A DNA stretch of 64,000 bases from Podaxis mareebaensis. Its lineage: Eukaryota > Basidiomycota > Agaricomycetes > Agaricales > Agaricaceae. The notes beneath the pieces are model-generated. The model saw nothing but the letters and a program-made list of their open reading frames with translations, had not been told where the DNA came from and did no database searches. Shown piece after piece: positions 47,998-59,463 of the stretch; position 1 is the first letter of the stretch, and each line of letters starts with the position of its first letter. A program made the position numbers and the translations under genes. The stretch spans positions 1 through 64,000 of the forward strand of contig JAEUWP010000455.1 in the NCBI GenBank assembly GCA_018524725.1, written 5' to 3'.

Positions 47998-49673
47998 TTA
48001 GTCCTTCTTTGAAGCCGGTGTCTGTATAGGACTTTCATCCTCGCGCCGTCCACTGATCTTCGTAAAGTTTGACATCGCATGGGTGGCTGACGCAACCTAT
48101 ACAAAGAGGCCTGAGACGAGCCCGCGTAAAACAGCCTAGAAGTGTGCTCACGTATTGTGCTAAATCAATCATGAAACTCGGCAATAACTTTAGGAAGGGG
48201 ACCAATTGCGTGTAGAACGGAACCATAATCGTTTCTGACTGTTGTTCATCAAGCGCAGTGATGATGGGCTTGACCACGTCAATTGGCTGGATGGACGGGA
48301 AGAAGAATTGGTAAAGCCGGCTTTGTGGGACGGAGAGCGTCGAGAAGAGTGGAGTCAAAATGTGTCCTGGACACACAACCGTTGTACGAATTCCAGGGGC
48401 CTTGTAACTAGGGATGATTAGGTGTGAGTTCGCAGCTGGGCACCACATGTCCGTTACGCACTGATTATCGAGTTCAAAGCGAAGAGTTTCACTTAACGAA
48501 ATCACGGCGGCTTTGGAAGCATTGTAGTCGGCTACAGTAATTGAAATGAAACACAATTGACGGGCGCGGCGTTCATACAACATACTCATTCTAGGAGCGC
48601 CCAAGATGCCCATAACGGAGGCAACGGTCACCTGGGGAACAACGCTGATTAGATCCCGAGTTTCGATGGGGTGCCTCCCCATCGTTGACTCACAATGTGT
48701 CCTGATTTCCTCTTGAGCATATCAGGAAGGAATGCCTTAATGGTCCACCAATGAGCCAAAGTGTTGACGCCGAAGGTCCTAACAGGAGGCTTCGCATGAG
48801 CGATTATGCATGAAACAAGGATCAAGCTCTTACTGTTGGACGTCCTTCTCACTTAAATCAAGGATCAGCTTCCCCTGGATAACGCCCGCATTGTTTATAA
48901 GGATAGTAGGCTCCCCTATCTAAGATAGAGGATCAATTTTTGAGGTTTATGAGCACGAGAAAGCTACGGACCTCTTCCTTAATACGTTTAGCAACAGCTT
49001 CAACCTCCGACCATTGGGACACGTCGCACTTGTAATACGTGATATTATCTATGTTTGTAGTCTTGAGCTCGGAAATTGGTGGTGGATACGAACAATATAC
49101 GCACAATTCTCGGTCTGGATAGGCTTTACATCGAGGACGACGACTGTAACATTTCGAACAGCAAGAGTATTGGCAAGCAGTTCTCCGATACCGGATGATC
49201 CTACATCAAATCTAGCGTTGCGTCTCCGCACAATGTTGTTGCCACTCACCCCCTGTTACAACAACGATTTGCTCGTCCCAGTCCATTGGTTTAGGGGCAA
49301 ATATTAGGTTTCCTTGGTTCCTGTATAACTTTGAAATCCATTTGATGAACCCTGGTAGAATCCCGTAGGATGAGCTTTCACCAAAATCCAAGAAAATGAG
49401 CGCTGGACTGACAAAACGCAGAAACAACCGCATAATAAATAGCAGAATACATCACAACGCCATCGGTTATCTTAGCCCCCTGAAAGAAGTAGAAAACAGG
49501 AATAAAAAACGTAAAGAATGGACCTAGTGAACAAGGAACGTTCATTAGTAGCCGAAGGGTCATAGCCTTAGCTGACGTAGCATCTTACTGAAAGCAGTGT
49601 GCGCCAGAACTTTGACGACCAGGTCAATGTCGAAATTGTCGAATATGAGAGTCGGCTCCGGTTGCGGCGGCAT
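47998..49673 (-). CDS. Membrane-anchored short-chain dehydrogenase/reductase
   Basis: An NAD(P)-dependent oxidoreductase of the classical SDR fold, closest in architecture to the SDR16C/17-beta-HSD11 group, which work on retinoid, steroid or lipid substrates at the ER or lipid droplets. The N-terminus (MPPQPEPTLIFDNFDIDLVV) is followed by hydrophobic segments FFTFFIPVFYFFQG and YSAIYYAVVSAF. The nucleotide site is IVVVTGGSSGIGE (TGxxxGIG), with VVVLDVKPI as the second strand. ILINNAGV carries the NNAG motif, and DYNASKAAVISLSETLRFEL has the YxxxK catalytic pair; the catalytic Ser lies in IVTVASVMG. PGHILTPLF completes the cofactor loop. About seven introns; the tail ends SPIQTPASKKD. The start at 49673 is the only Met upstream of the membrane segment in frame. 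The substrate cannot be told. Confidence 0.85.
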
Positions 49674-50368
49674 AGTAGTTTGTTGGAGGTGGGAGTTAAG
49701 AGTAAAAGGTAATTACAAGGCGCAGCCTTGGAGGTGATGGGAGGAAGAGGAGGATGTTACGGACAAGAACAGTAGCACATCAATAGTAGTGCCAGCCAAG
49801 GAAAGAATCAAAAGTTGATTGATGGCGAAGTGACAGTTTCCCTCCCAGAAACGGAAGTAGTCTGGCCAGGTAATTCACCTTCCTCCATGACGACTCACAG
49901 AATATTCACTGTTGCCTCCCCTCAACTCACAATGTACTCGTTTTGCCCTTGGATGCATACACGGACGTATCCTTTCACGTAGGAAACTGTATTCTAAATA
50001 TTCAGGTCGAGCTCTGACAAGCAACGTCTGGTGACTACACTTTTGGAAACTTCTGGGCCCTGTTGTCTACCTGTGTACCTCACTTGATCGCAGGCATGGC
50101 GTTAGTTAGAATAGCTCAGAGTTGCAAAACGAGTCAAATCTAGACGTCCGGATGGGCACCGTCAACCATTCGTGGGTAGGTGGTAGTACCTGGCACTACT
50201 GAAACGTTCGCTGTCGTGGCTGGTGCAACAACGTTTTATCCACCTTGCTTTGAGCTATTTTTGTCATTCAACCGTCCATGGCGGCGGGACTCTCTTGCCC
50301 GCACTCCTCCTTTCCCTCTGACTATCGCCCAAACCACCTTTCCCTACGCTCTACTTCATTCATTCGCG
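49674..50368. other. Divergent spacer upstream of SDR and the 50-54 kb gene
   Basis: 695 bases containing the promoters of two divergent genes. No gene, RNA or clear site recognised. Confidence 0.4.
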
Positions 50369-53300
50369 ATGGGGAAAGTTGACGAAAAAATGCGCAACAC
50401 CCAAGCGGACCGGATCCTCGTAAAGTTGTGCTCAACCCCAATGGACATTTCGATCCATGGACTGTACGTATACCTGCTATTTGTCGGCATCCGGGTGTTG
50501 GTTAAATGTACGACCGCCGGGACAAAAGCGGTAGGTCTATTATGATTTTACGGAATATGAGAGACCTTGACGCCTTTGTAAGGTTCTATTTCCCGGCATT
50601 GAGCCACGTTACTCTCCTCCTATCCTGGAACCTATTCCACGATCTAGACGAGTAAGTCCACAAACTCGCCCATGTACAGGTGTTACTAACTAAGAAAAAG
50701 CAAAGTCCACCAGTCGCGATTTGCCAGCTGACACCTATACTCGTGGTCAAAGAAACTGAAAATCCACTGCAAGACTCCGAAACCTTCCAGACCAAGTCCC
50801 CTCGGCACATAGAAGCTGAAAATATAGGTGAAGGCAATGAAAACGCGTCTTTGCCCCTCTCCGACTCTATTATTCCCGAAATTTTCGAGGTTGCGGAGAA
50901 CATGGAACTTCTCGCGTCACCAACCATCCCAACTTTACCTCTCGAGGCCCCAAGGCCAGCTACGCATGAAATTCATTCCTTGGAGATGACTGAAGAACTC
51001 GACGAGGACAATGCTCTGTTCATATACTCACATATCCTGTTCCACTCATCTCAAGTATCTTCGCATAGATCGAAGAAAACATTCCAAATGAAACCTCTCT
51101 TCCGTCCTTCAAAAAACAAGCTTCCCCGCGCATGGTTGTCCGGTGCCCTTGTGTTCCTGACCCCCCACACATTGTGTCACCAGATTGTACTACTGCGATA
51201 ACGGAGCAAATTCTGGAAAAATCGCCTCCGCCTCTAGCTTCCAACATTCCCAGCGTCACCTTACAACAAAATGTCGAAGTCCTCTTGCCTCTAGTCGCAC
51301 GCCTCCGTCCTCTTTTGTCCTCAAAGTTGACGAGCATCAAGCTGCTGCGGTCTTGTCCCCTCGCATTTTGGGGCCGTTCTCGCTTGCAAATGTCGACGAT
51401 GCAGGAGTAAACAGGCCGATATCTCCGATCAACAAAGAATGGCGGTGGAATATTACAACGAGGTGCTGCGGCCCCAAAAGACTCAAGCCTGCGGTCCGGA
51501 TAACGGGAAGAACAATATACCTTTTCCTAGAACCAGTTCCTCTGAAGATCGCTTCATGTTGCCCCACCTACTCCCTACCTTGACACCATACCCTTACCCG
51601 CTTTCCCAACCGACGAAAAGGCGGAACTTTTCGTTCCAGAGGCCTTATACTCTGAGGCTTGTGGTCTAGGTTTGGTTGCCCCTAAGTCTGTCGGCGTCGC
51701 GGAATCTAAACCCCTCCAGCCAAATTCTTTGCTAACCTTACCTCATGTTCCGGATGTTGGCATTGAATGTCAGGAGGTTCAAACCCTATCTCAGGATCAA
51801 GCCGCCCTAGCTCGTGTACCCCGTACAACTGACTCCAAGAGTGCTTTTAGCAGCAACGAGCCATCGGAACCCACTCTGGAATTAGAGGGTGCATCTCCTT
51901 CTGCAGCGCTCATAACGCATCTTTCCGTTGGTATCCAAGTCTCCACTGTGGAGGACGAAATTGACTTCGTTCAAACAGCAGCTGGCGACTTGAAGCTCAG
52001 TTCGGCCTTTAATGACGCCCTACCTCCTTCCCCACACTCAACGATTTAACACGCTCAAACGTTGTTGTCCACTCAGGAGCAGCAGATTGTCACCCCGAAA
52101 CCTAATTTGCAGAAGCTTACTCGAGTTATCCCCGAGATTAGAACCTATGCTGATACCACAAATGCACGTTCGGTTCTATTGTGACGAAAGCATACTGACC
52201 GCCACTCCATAGATCGCGACACAGCACCCAAAACTGGCAAAAGAAGCTCTACTGACACCGTTGGCTTCCAGTCATTCTTCATCGACACTTGATCGGCCTA
52301 CTCAAAAGATTGAAGAACGAGGTCCTGGACACACCTCGGACCGGCCCAACTGAACGAAGGCGCCTGTTGAGGGCGATGCCGCCCCAGTTTTATCTAATCC
52401 GATATTGTCCTGTGAAGCGATTGGCCGCAGCCATGCTCCAAACAAGCCCAACTAGGCCGTAACCCCGGCCTTAGAACCTGCTCGAACGTCAAGATCCGGG
52501 GAGTCCCCACGAGAGCGGGTCCGTCGTCGACAAAGGAAAGGAAAGAAGATCCAGAGCAACAGCCCTCAACGCATCTCCAGATCCTCGAGGAAACCAGAGC
52601 CTGCGACGAGCGCAGCCCTAGAGACGCCGGGATTCGAGGAATCCATCCAGCCCATGCCCCACTCCAACTTGTTCCTACTGAAGAACGACGGAAAGTAGCG
52701 GCCAACCGTCAAAAAGTCAGCAACTGGGTCGCTGCTTCGGCGTCGGCTATGAAGTCTCTGGAATCTGATCTTGAACGAGACTATATTGCTATGCCTTCGT
52801 ACAACGCCTTTCTGATGGATTCCGTTTTGGATTAGGAAGTTAGGGAGGGTGCAGATGAGCATACAAGCTTTGAGAAGGTACCCCTGTCTCCCGCTATGCA
52901 AGTAGCCAGGACTCTGGTTGTTAGTGAAGCAATGGAGAGGGGATTTAATGACCAGAAAACACCAGAGGTATGCGTTCCACGAAGTGGAGTAATTCTCAGG
53001 AGTGATTCAACTCAGAACGGGCGACATTCAAAGACCAATACACCCCACCAAGCTCCAATGACTTCGGCTGGTGGACATGTGGACGCTGCATCATCACTAC
53101 TCCAAGGTGATCGGAAGGTTGTTATCGATGAAGGTCAAAAACCTATAGCTCGTCATCCAACCTCCGGCCGACAGAGGAGCGTAAGTATCGCGAGCAGCAT
53201 TGGGTCCAACATATCACCAAGATCTGGTGTCTCTGACTCGAACCGGCTCCTTCGATGTGCAACCCAAGGGATAGAATTTCGTTCTCGATCGGTTGTTGGT

Positions 53301-54388
53301 AACCACAACGGCACCTGTCAAACCCCGGCTCAAAGTCAAGATAAGGATCCACGAGTAACCGTGAACTGCCCCACTCAACCTCCAGAAGCGGTCTTCCAGA
53401 AGCCACCGCGGATGGACGGCACTACCCTTTCTGCTACCAGTACCGTCACCTGTCCTGAGATCACCGTCACGCAAGGGCTTACCAAAGGTGCTGTCCCGAA
53501 TGCGCGCGGAAAGGCCAATGCTTCAACTCCACTTCGTCAAATGCTCGAACCTGTTAAAAACACGGGAAGCGATGGCAAGCGCCTTATGTTCAGCTTTAAG
53601 CATCCGCAGCTTTCCATTGCCAATAATGACGAAGATCAGAAGGCACCACGGAGAACGCAAGAAGTTGCTTCACCGCGCAATGTGCAACTAGACGCTGGTG
53701 CTGTGCTATTGCCGCCAACGTTTGAACGAGGGGGGGGAACATGAAGACCTTATATTTGACGTCGACGAGGACCTTTGACCCGAGAGGGAAGTATGTTCCG
53801 CCCCCGATCCGAGATGGTCAGATGTACGGCGAGGTTCAGGCCCCGACTTCAACACTGGCTGCTGCTGCCACTGCCACTGCCATTACCACTTCGTCACAGC
53901 TGAAAGGGACACTTCAAGTTTCAAGACTCGGTACTTCTATGGCTAATACGGCCTCGGGGAATGCATATGCGTAGTCATTTGATTTTTCCGATGACGGCTT
54001 TATGATGAATCCATTTCAAGTTCGCTCCCGAAGCAGTGCGACTGACGTCAACGGTACTGCGCTGTCTGGGGCCGCTGGGGGTGCTTTGACTGATTTTCAA
54101 GATCCTATGGTGATCAGTCACCGACCTCAATTGTATGCGAGTGGCGCCGCTATTACCGGTATGAATTCTCTGCTGCGGTTTCGGACTCATGATGCGACGT
54201 CGCCATTAGGTTCTCTGGGTGCTATTCAGCAAGGGTTCTCTGATCCTCAGGCTCAGCTTCATTCAACTCCCCAACGGCAGCTAAACGAGTATATGGCGAA
54301 TCTGACGATCACACAGGAAAGATTGCAGAGGAGTATGGTTGGTCTTGCGAACTTGGCATCTGGATATGGGCGAACAGGGGACGTTTAA
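50369..54388 (+). pseudogene. Broken gene for a large low-complexity protein
   Basis: Not recognised. A run of coding-like segments on the plus strand, all Pro/Ser/Thr- and Glu-rich, suggests one long disordered protein whose frame is broken many times. Segments include MGKVDEKMRNTQADRILVKL (50369), LFPGIEPRYSPPILEP joined by a good intron to KKQSPPVAICQLTPILVVKE (50697), LPAFPTDEKAELFVPEALYS (about 51,610), an RS-like stretch near 52,500, KVSNWVAASASAMKSLESDL (52,710), a 282-codon frame from 52,896, and a final part MMNPFQVRSRSSATD to LERLQRSMVGLANL-like helices at 54,300 (QERLQRSMVGLANLAS). An in-frame TAG lies at 52833-52835 and another at 53972-53974, and a run of eight G at 53730-53737 shifts the frame by one. 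It could be a decaying gene or one with sequence errors and missed introns. Confidence 0.5.
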
Positions 54389-55160
54389 TCCGGGCGTGAC
54401 GACCAGCCAATTCCAGAGACTGAATTTTCCGGCGCGGGCTGATAGGACGAGTAACACCTCTTTTTGGGCGCGAAATGTAGACGTTGATTTCTCTCCACGC
54501 GCACTACATAGGCATCTCCTAGTCCTACAATGCTGCGCGAGACGAGAAGCTCCATGCAGTCATCAGCGTGTCCGCAAGTGTCGTCAATTATGGGTCAGAG
54601 GCCCAGCCTTTCGCCACGTTTGCACGCTCCGGCGCAGTTCGTAGTTCATAACATGTTTGAAGAATATTGTAGGCGGTAGAGACAGGAAACGAGGATGGCG
54701 CATGAGAACATGCAATCAAAGTTGCCAAGGAGGAGGACGTGATTAGAATGGTTGGGAAGGATACCTGCTGGATACCTGATGTTTCGTTCATATTCTTTCA
54801 TTCTTCACGCTGTAGAGTTTTTCTTTGTAGGTTGTATTCCTCGCGTGAGCGATACTTACTATCTTCCGGATTATTAATTTATGATGATATGTGCCAAGAT
54901 ATTATTTGACGTCAAGTTGATCGAACAAATATATGTAATGTCGCACCAAGCGTCAAAACATCTAAAGGATGAACGAACAGAATAAATGGGAATGTGTGCG
55001 AATGAAAGAGCGTAGAGGTAGAGGGGTCCTCTGGGGACGGATGATCCAGCTGGCGGAGTTACAATGCCAGGCGAGTCAGGTCAGTCGGGTTACAACATAT
55101 AAACAAGGTGTTGCGCACTAGGCGCAAGAGCGAAAAGATAGGGATTCGGGTAACGTCACA
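54389..55160. other. Spacer after the broken gene
   Basis: 772 bases without a recognisable gene. It separates the convergent broken gene and the CAP-domain gene. Confidence 0.4.
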
Positions 55161-55995
55161 TCACACTTGAACATTTTCGCTGCGAGAATACCTCAATTGT
55201 GGCGGCTTGAGGAGGGAAGTGGGGGGAAACTCACGCAAGCTCTCCGACAATATTTCCAGCAGGATTGTACAGACATACGTACAAAGTGGCAGGTCCCAAG
55301 GAGGGGTCAAAGATACCGTTGCATCGGGCCATGGCGCATCCAAGCTCGGTTGTAGATTTCCAGATGACCTGAGTGAAGTGGTTATAGGTCGGCTCAAGTG
55401 GGTTGAATTGATCTATCAAAGTCGTACGTCAGTAATCAAGATTTGTTGGAGCACCCAATGGGGGTCGTTGAGAGAACAACGAAACAGCCTGACAGGCATA
55501 AAGTGACAGAAAGAAGCTAAAAATAGAGAGAAAAGGGACGCCAGGAACGACAATCCCCTCATTTAAACTATGCATACTATCGTAAATTAGGGGCCTAATT
55601 ATCTACTCACCAGCATCTTGCACAAAGGTGGATACCGCAGCTTTGATGGGGAAATCGCCGGTGGCGGCAACAATGTTCTCTCCATATGGCGTATCACTCA
55701 ACACGCCGTTCGTGTGTTTAAAGTTGCACGCATCGGCCCATTGTTCGGCCATTTGTGCGAGAGGGACGGACCAGGTGAGGGGTTTGGCGTGATGCTTTAC
55801 GCGGACGGAGTTGTGCGCTTGGAGAAAGGCGGAGATTTGGGCGGAGGAGCGGCGAAGGGTTGTAGGATCGCTGAGGTGGTGCGGGCCACGGTTGGAGATG
55901 AGGTTGTGATGTGAGGAGGGCGCCGCGAAAGCGCTGGCTGGGTGGAGGAGGGTGGCGAGGAGGACAAAGAAGGGAAAGACGAGAAGTGAGATCAT
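55161..55995 (-). CDS. Secreted CAP/PR-1-like protein
   Basis: CAP proteins (yeast Pry1 to Pry3, plant PR-1) are secreted and, in yeast, bind sterols and fatty acids. A signal peptide is clear: MISLLVFPFFVLLATLLHPA, then SAFAAP. The CAP domain has ISAFLQAHNSVRVKHHAKPL, WSVPLAQMAEQWADACNFKH, the motif GENI in TPYGENIVAATG, the CAP2-like YNHFTQVIWKSTTELGCAMA and CAP1-like YVCLYNPAGNIVGE. An intron of about 190 nt interrupts after STFVQDAG (55.6 kb), and a second intron near the end leads into the last exon, YSRSENVQV, which gives the usual xENV end of the family. His and Glu residues expected in the CAP cavity are present (HNSVR; GEN; HFTQ). At about 180 residues it is short, with no Ser/Thr-rich region before the domain. 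Sterol binding is inference. Confidence 0.88.
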
Positions 55996-56816
55996 TTCTT
56001 TAGAGTTTCTTTGAACCCGGGTAGTGTGCGTAGATATTGGTGCTGTGAAGGAGCGACTGGAGGCTTGGTAGCCTGGATATTTACACGAAGATATGGAGGG
56101 GGGAAGATGGTGGGAAGAAGAGGATAAAAAGTTGAATTGTAGTTTGCTGGAACTTATGAATTTTGCACATGATCAGGTCGGGTGTGCCCCATGTGGGTGT
56201 GGATATTTGGAAGAACAGAGTTGAGAATTTGATCCTGCGGTATCCTTGGCAATACAACCGTCATCACGGCTTTGCTCAGGAAAAGATGTCTCTTTACAAT
56301 AGTGAACCTACTACTGCTTCAGTTGGTAAAGTTCTGTTCACCTACACCAGAAAGTATTACGTTGAGTTGGTGGTTCAGAGGATTTGAGCAAATTCCTGAA
56401 CAATTCCTGGCTTTTGAATTTTTGAGACTCGTAAATACAAGCGAGTATGGGACCTGATTAACTTCGGCCCTTAAGATCAGCGATGTGACACGAGTAATAG
56501 TAGTCACGTGGTTAAATCGATCGAGTTATGTCATTGTCATTATGTCATGGATGATTGCGACACTATCATAAATAAATCTATCGAGCACAAGGCAGTCATT
56601 CCATTAACAAGGATAGAGCCACAGAATGCACTCTGAGAAGTGGAGACGCTTTAGAAAGGAGTATCGTGCATGAAGTTTGAAGCCTGAAGCTTGAAGTCTA
56701 GTCGTTCCTGCCCCAAACCTTGGTCATTCCGAGAGAAAGACAAGCTCACGAGGGCCTTTCTGACTGACGGAAAGCAATTGCGAATAAAGGAGGTTGGAGA
56801 AACAGACGGAGCTAGT
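55996..56816. other. Spacer between CAP and prefoldin genes
   Basis: 821 bases without a recognised gene. The first part should hold the CAP gene promoter. A CACGTG box lies near 56,505. Short plus-strand frames have no family resemblance. Confidence 0.4.
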
Positions 56817-57356
56817 TTATATTGGACGTATTCCATAATCACGCTTGAAACTATCCAGCTCCAGCTCCTTCGTTTTGTATTGCTCAGCAAGGCCATTGAC
56901 CGCTTTGCGAATCTGCGTGCAATCGTAATGACCGGAGCAGCCCGTGAATATACGCAACAACTCACCCCATCGCGATTAGTTTGCAGCGCAGGGACAACAT
57001 CCTTTACAGTGCGCTCAACAAGTACACCGCCGATCAGGCGAAAGCACTTGCGGTCTGGCTCCTCTGCAAGTGCTTCATTCAGGGTATTGAGCACAAGGCT
57101 AGTGTTCACACGTGGTTAATAGCACGATATCGCTAGAGGATATAGGTGCATACGTATGCTCGTCTGCCTCTTGCTCGAGCTCGCCTATTTTGCCTGCAAG
57201 GGCCTGGAGCTCATTTTGCATCCGGATGAAGTTCTGTTGGATCTCTGGCTAGACAAGCTCCATGAGGGCCAGGATTTTGCGCGATTGTTAGGACTTACCC
57301 TGCGGTGTCAAGGATGGCACCTTTGCTTTTGCCTTGGTGGATGATGAGGAAGCCAT
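56817..57356 (-). CDS. GIM4: Prefoldin subunit 2
   Basis: A beta-type subunit of the hexameric prefoldin chaperone, which hands unfolded actin and tubulin to the CCT chaperonin in the cytosol. Exons on the minus strand start at 57356 (MASSSTKAKAKVPSLTPQ), continue with NFIRMQNELQALAGKIGELE and QEADEH, then TLVLNTLNEALAEEPDRKCF, RLIGGVLVERTVKDVVPALQ and TNRDG, and finish IRKAVNGLAEQYKTKELELD and SFKRDYGIRPI. The two coiled-coil arms flank the central beta hairpin (RKCFRLIGGVLVERTV), the clearest family signature. Total length is about 120 residues, against 154 in human and 111 in yeast. Introns are short. It is head to head with the complex I gene, 128 bases apart. The gene symbol is the yeast name. 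Confidence 0.92.
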
Positions 57357-57484
57357 TAGATTTGGATGAGAGTTTGAGTTCCTCGTGACATGATTGGCCG
57401 GAGTAACCTGTCACGCGTGACCCTTACCGCTCCGTTCCACTCAACTCCAACTCGTCGGTGCTGGCATCCTCGACGCTCTCCTCC
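57357..57484. promoter_or_regulatory. 128-bp bidirectional promoter, prefoldin 2 and complex I subunit
   Basis: The start codons of two divergent housekeeping genes are only 128 bases apart, so both must share promoter sequence. I see no TATA box or recognised factor site. Confidence 0.5.
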
Positions 57485-58493
57485 ATGTCTTTCGCACGAA
57501 TTGTCGGGCTTCAGCCTCGCATCCTCGTGGCGGCTACCCGCCAGTCACCTACAACTGCAACCATTGCTCGCCGCCTGTTATCTAGCTCTTCGTGCTCTCA
57601 TGCCCAACACACCCAAGGCATGGGCCTTCAGAGCAATCTCAACGAGAGACATGGCCGCCACAACCACTCCCCAACACCTCAATACGACGTTCAGGGTCTT
57701 GAAGTTAACCCATACAAGAACGGTCCGAGTGCAATTGACAAGGCTGTCCACATTTTCTTGTTTACTGAGATCATCCGAGGTATTCCGTTCGTCTCATGTA
57801 AACTTTTTCTTTTGCTGATTGAGCTTAGGAATGTGGATCGTATTGGAGAACTTCTTCCGTCCACCTTATACCATCATGTATCCATTCGAGAAGGGCCCTT
57901 TATCTCCTCGTTTCCGTGGCGAACATGCCTTGCGCCGTTACCCCAGCGGAGAGGAACGCTGCATTGGTTAGTCATCCGTTACATTACGTGCATAGTACCC
58001 TCACATGTGTTCCTTATAGCGTGCAAGCTTTGCGAAGCCATTTGCCCCGCCCAGGCCATCACAATTGAGAGCGAAGCCCGTCAAGATGGATCGAGGAAGA
58101 CAACTAAATACGGTTCGTCATATATCCACCTCGAAGACAGCACAGCGCCCTTAACATCTCCCGTAGACATTGACATGACCAAGTGCATCTACTGCGGCTT
58201 CTGCCAGGAGGCATGTCCCGTTGATGCTATTGTCGAAAGTGCGTTTCAGGTTATAGTTCTGACTCATAAATTTGCTAATTGACAATGCTTCCATTTTAGC
58301 ACAAAATCAGGAATTCTCCACTGAAACCCGGGAGGAATTGCTGTACAACAAGGAGAAGCTTCTCGCGAATGGCGATAGGGCCGAGGCTGAAATAGCTGCA
58401 AATCTTCAATGTGAGCTTTGTTCCCATGAATCCATGTAACCATGCGTCCATCTGACTGTCTTCATTTCCACAGCGGACCACGTGTATCGGTGA
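57485..58493 (+). CDS. NADH:ubiquinone oxidoreductase 23 kDa Fe-S subunit (NDUFS8/TYKY)
   Basis: Carries clusters N6a and N6b in the peripheral arm of mitochondrial complex I, passing electrons towards quinone. The start at 57485 gives a mitochondrial presequence ([20 protein letters not shown], then [11 protein letters not shown]). The mature part has [60 protein letters not shown] and two ferredoxin-type motifs, [12 protein letters not shown] and [12 protein letters not shown], each CxxCxxCxxxCP with all cysteines present. The C-terminus reads [18 protein letters not shown], then ANLQSDHVYR, the usual end. Introns fall at about 57,780-57,828, 57,967-58,019, 58,112-58,167, 58,240-58,299 and 58,412-58,472. 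An upstream in-frame GTG is not a likely start. Confidence 0.95.
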
Positions 58494-59463
58494 TAATTGG
58501 TGTTCATGGAGGGACAATGTAGGCACCTTCCTTAGACCTTCGTTACATGTCCGGGTATAGAAGCTTTTTATCATATCTATTCCATTCTCATTTACGCCTT
58601 GAAAGCTTGATGCATATGCTACGTAAATTAATTCTCTGGTACGTCTCAGAAATCTCTTCAGACACGAGCAACTTGAGATTTCAATACCTGCCTGAGCGTC
58701 ATTTGATGTTATTTATACTCAAGCTTTCAAGTTTAACATCATTGATCAACTTCGCCCGACTAGGTGCTTTTTTAGATCCTCCAGATTCTCCCATTGAACT
58801 CACTTGCGTTAGACTTTGCACCCACTGACGACCGACCTCCTGGATTGATATTTGCCACGTAAGTCCCAATAATCTCTATACTGCTAAGGTCTAAGTGCTG
58901 ACCGTTCAATCTTGAGGATTCCCTGGGAATCCTAAGATCCTCATTGATGAACATGATGATAAGTGCGCACATATGAAGCGATATGACTCGGTTTTCTATA
59001 ATGGAAGTCTGATTACAGTGCGGGTTTTTAATCGCTACCTGGATGTTTTTCTTTAGACGACAGCTGAAAGCATCACACAAGGCGGTGCTCATTGTTTAGA
59101 AAGGGTCAGTAGACCCCTGACTTCATTCGACTCTTGCGTCTTGGCTGACGTTGTATGCTCACACAATGGCTGCCCCACAGTCGGATATAAGGATTGTTTT
59201 CCACACCGGATCGTCATGCCGCTATTTCGCGTGTGGGGCTTCATCGATACAAACTGACAGCAAAGAGAAGAACGCTCACATCTATCATATGGGTCTCCAC
59301 AGCCCAGCAGCCTGGTCGTGGTCAAAACATGCCAGTCGGTCACCTTACAGCTGCTGTCACTACTGTCAGCCGCAGCCACATTTGTCTCGCTGCTTCCCAA
59401 ACCTACCTCGCCTCTCAGAGCTCAACCGCCCAAGCCTGACTCATCCGAGAGCTCTTCTCCACA
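58494..59463. other. Spacer, no gene recognised
   Basis: 970 bases with only short open frames on both strands. The first part is the likely 3' end of the complex I transcript. Confidence 0.4.
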
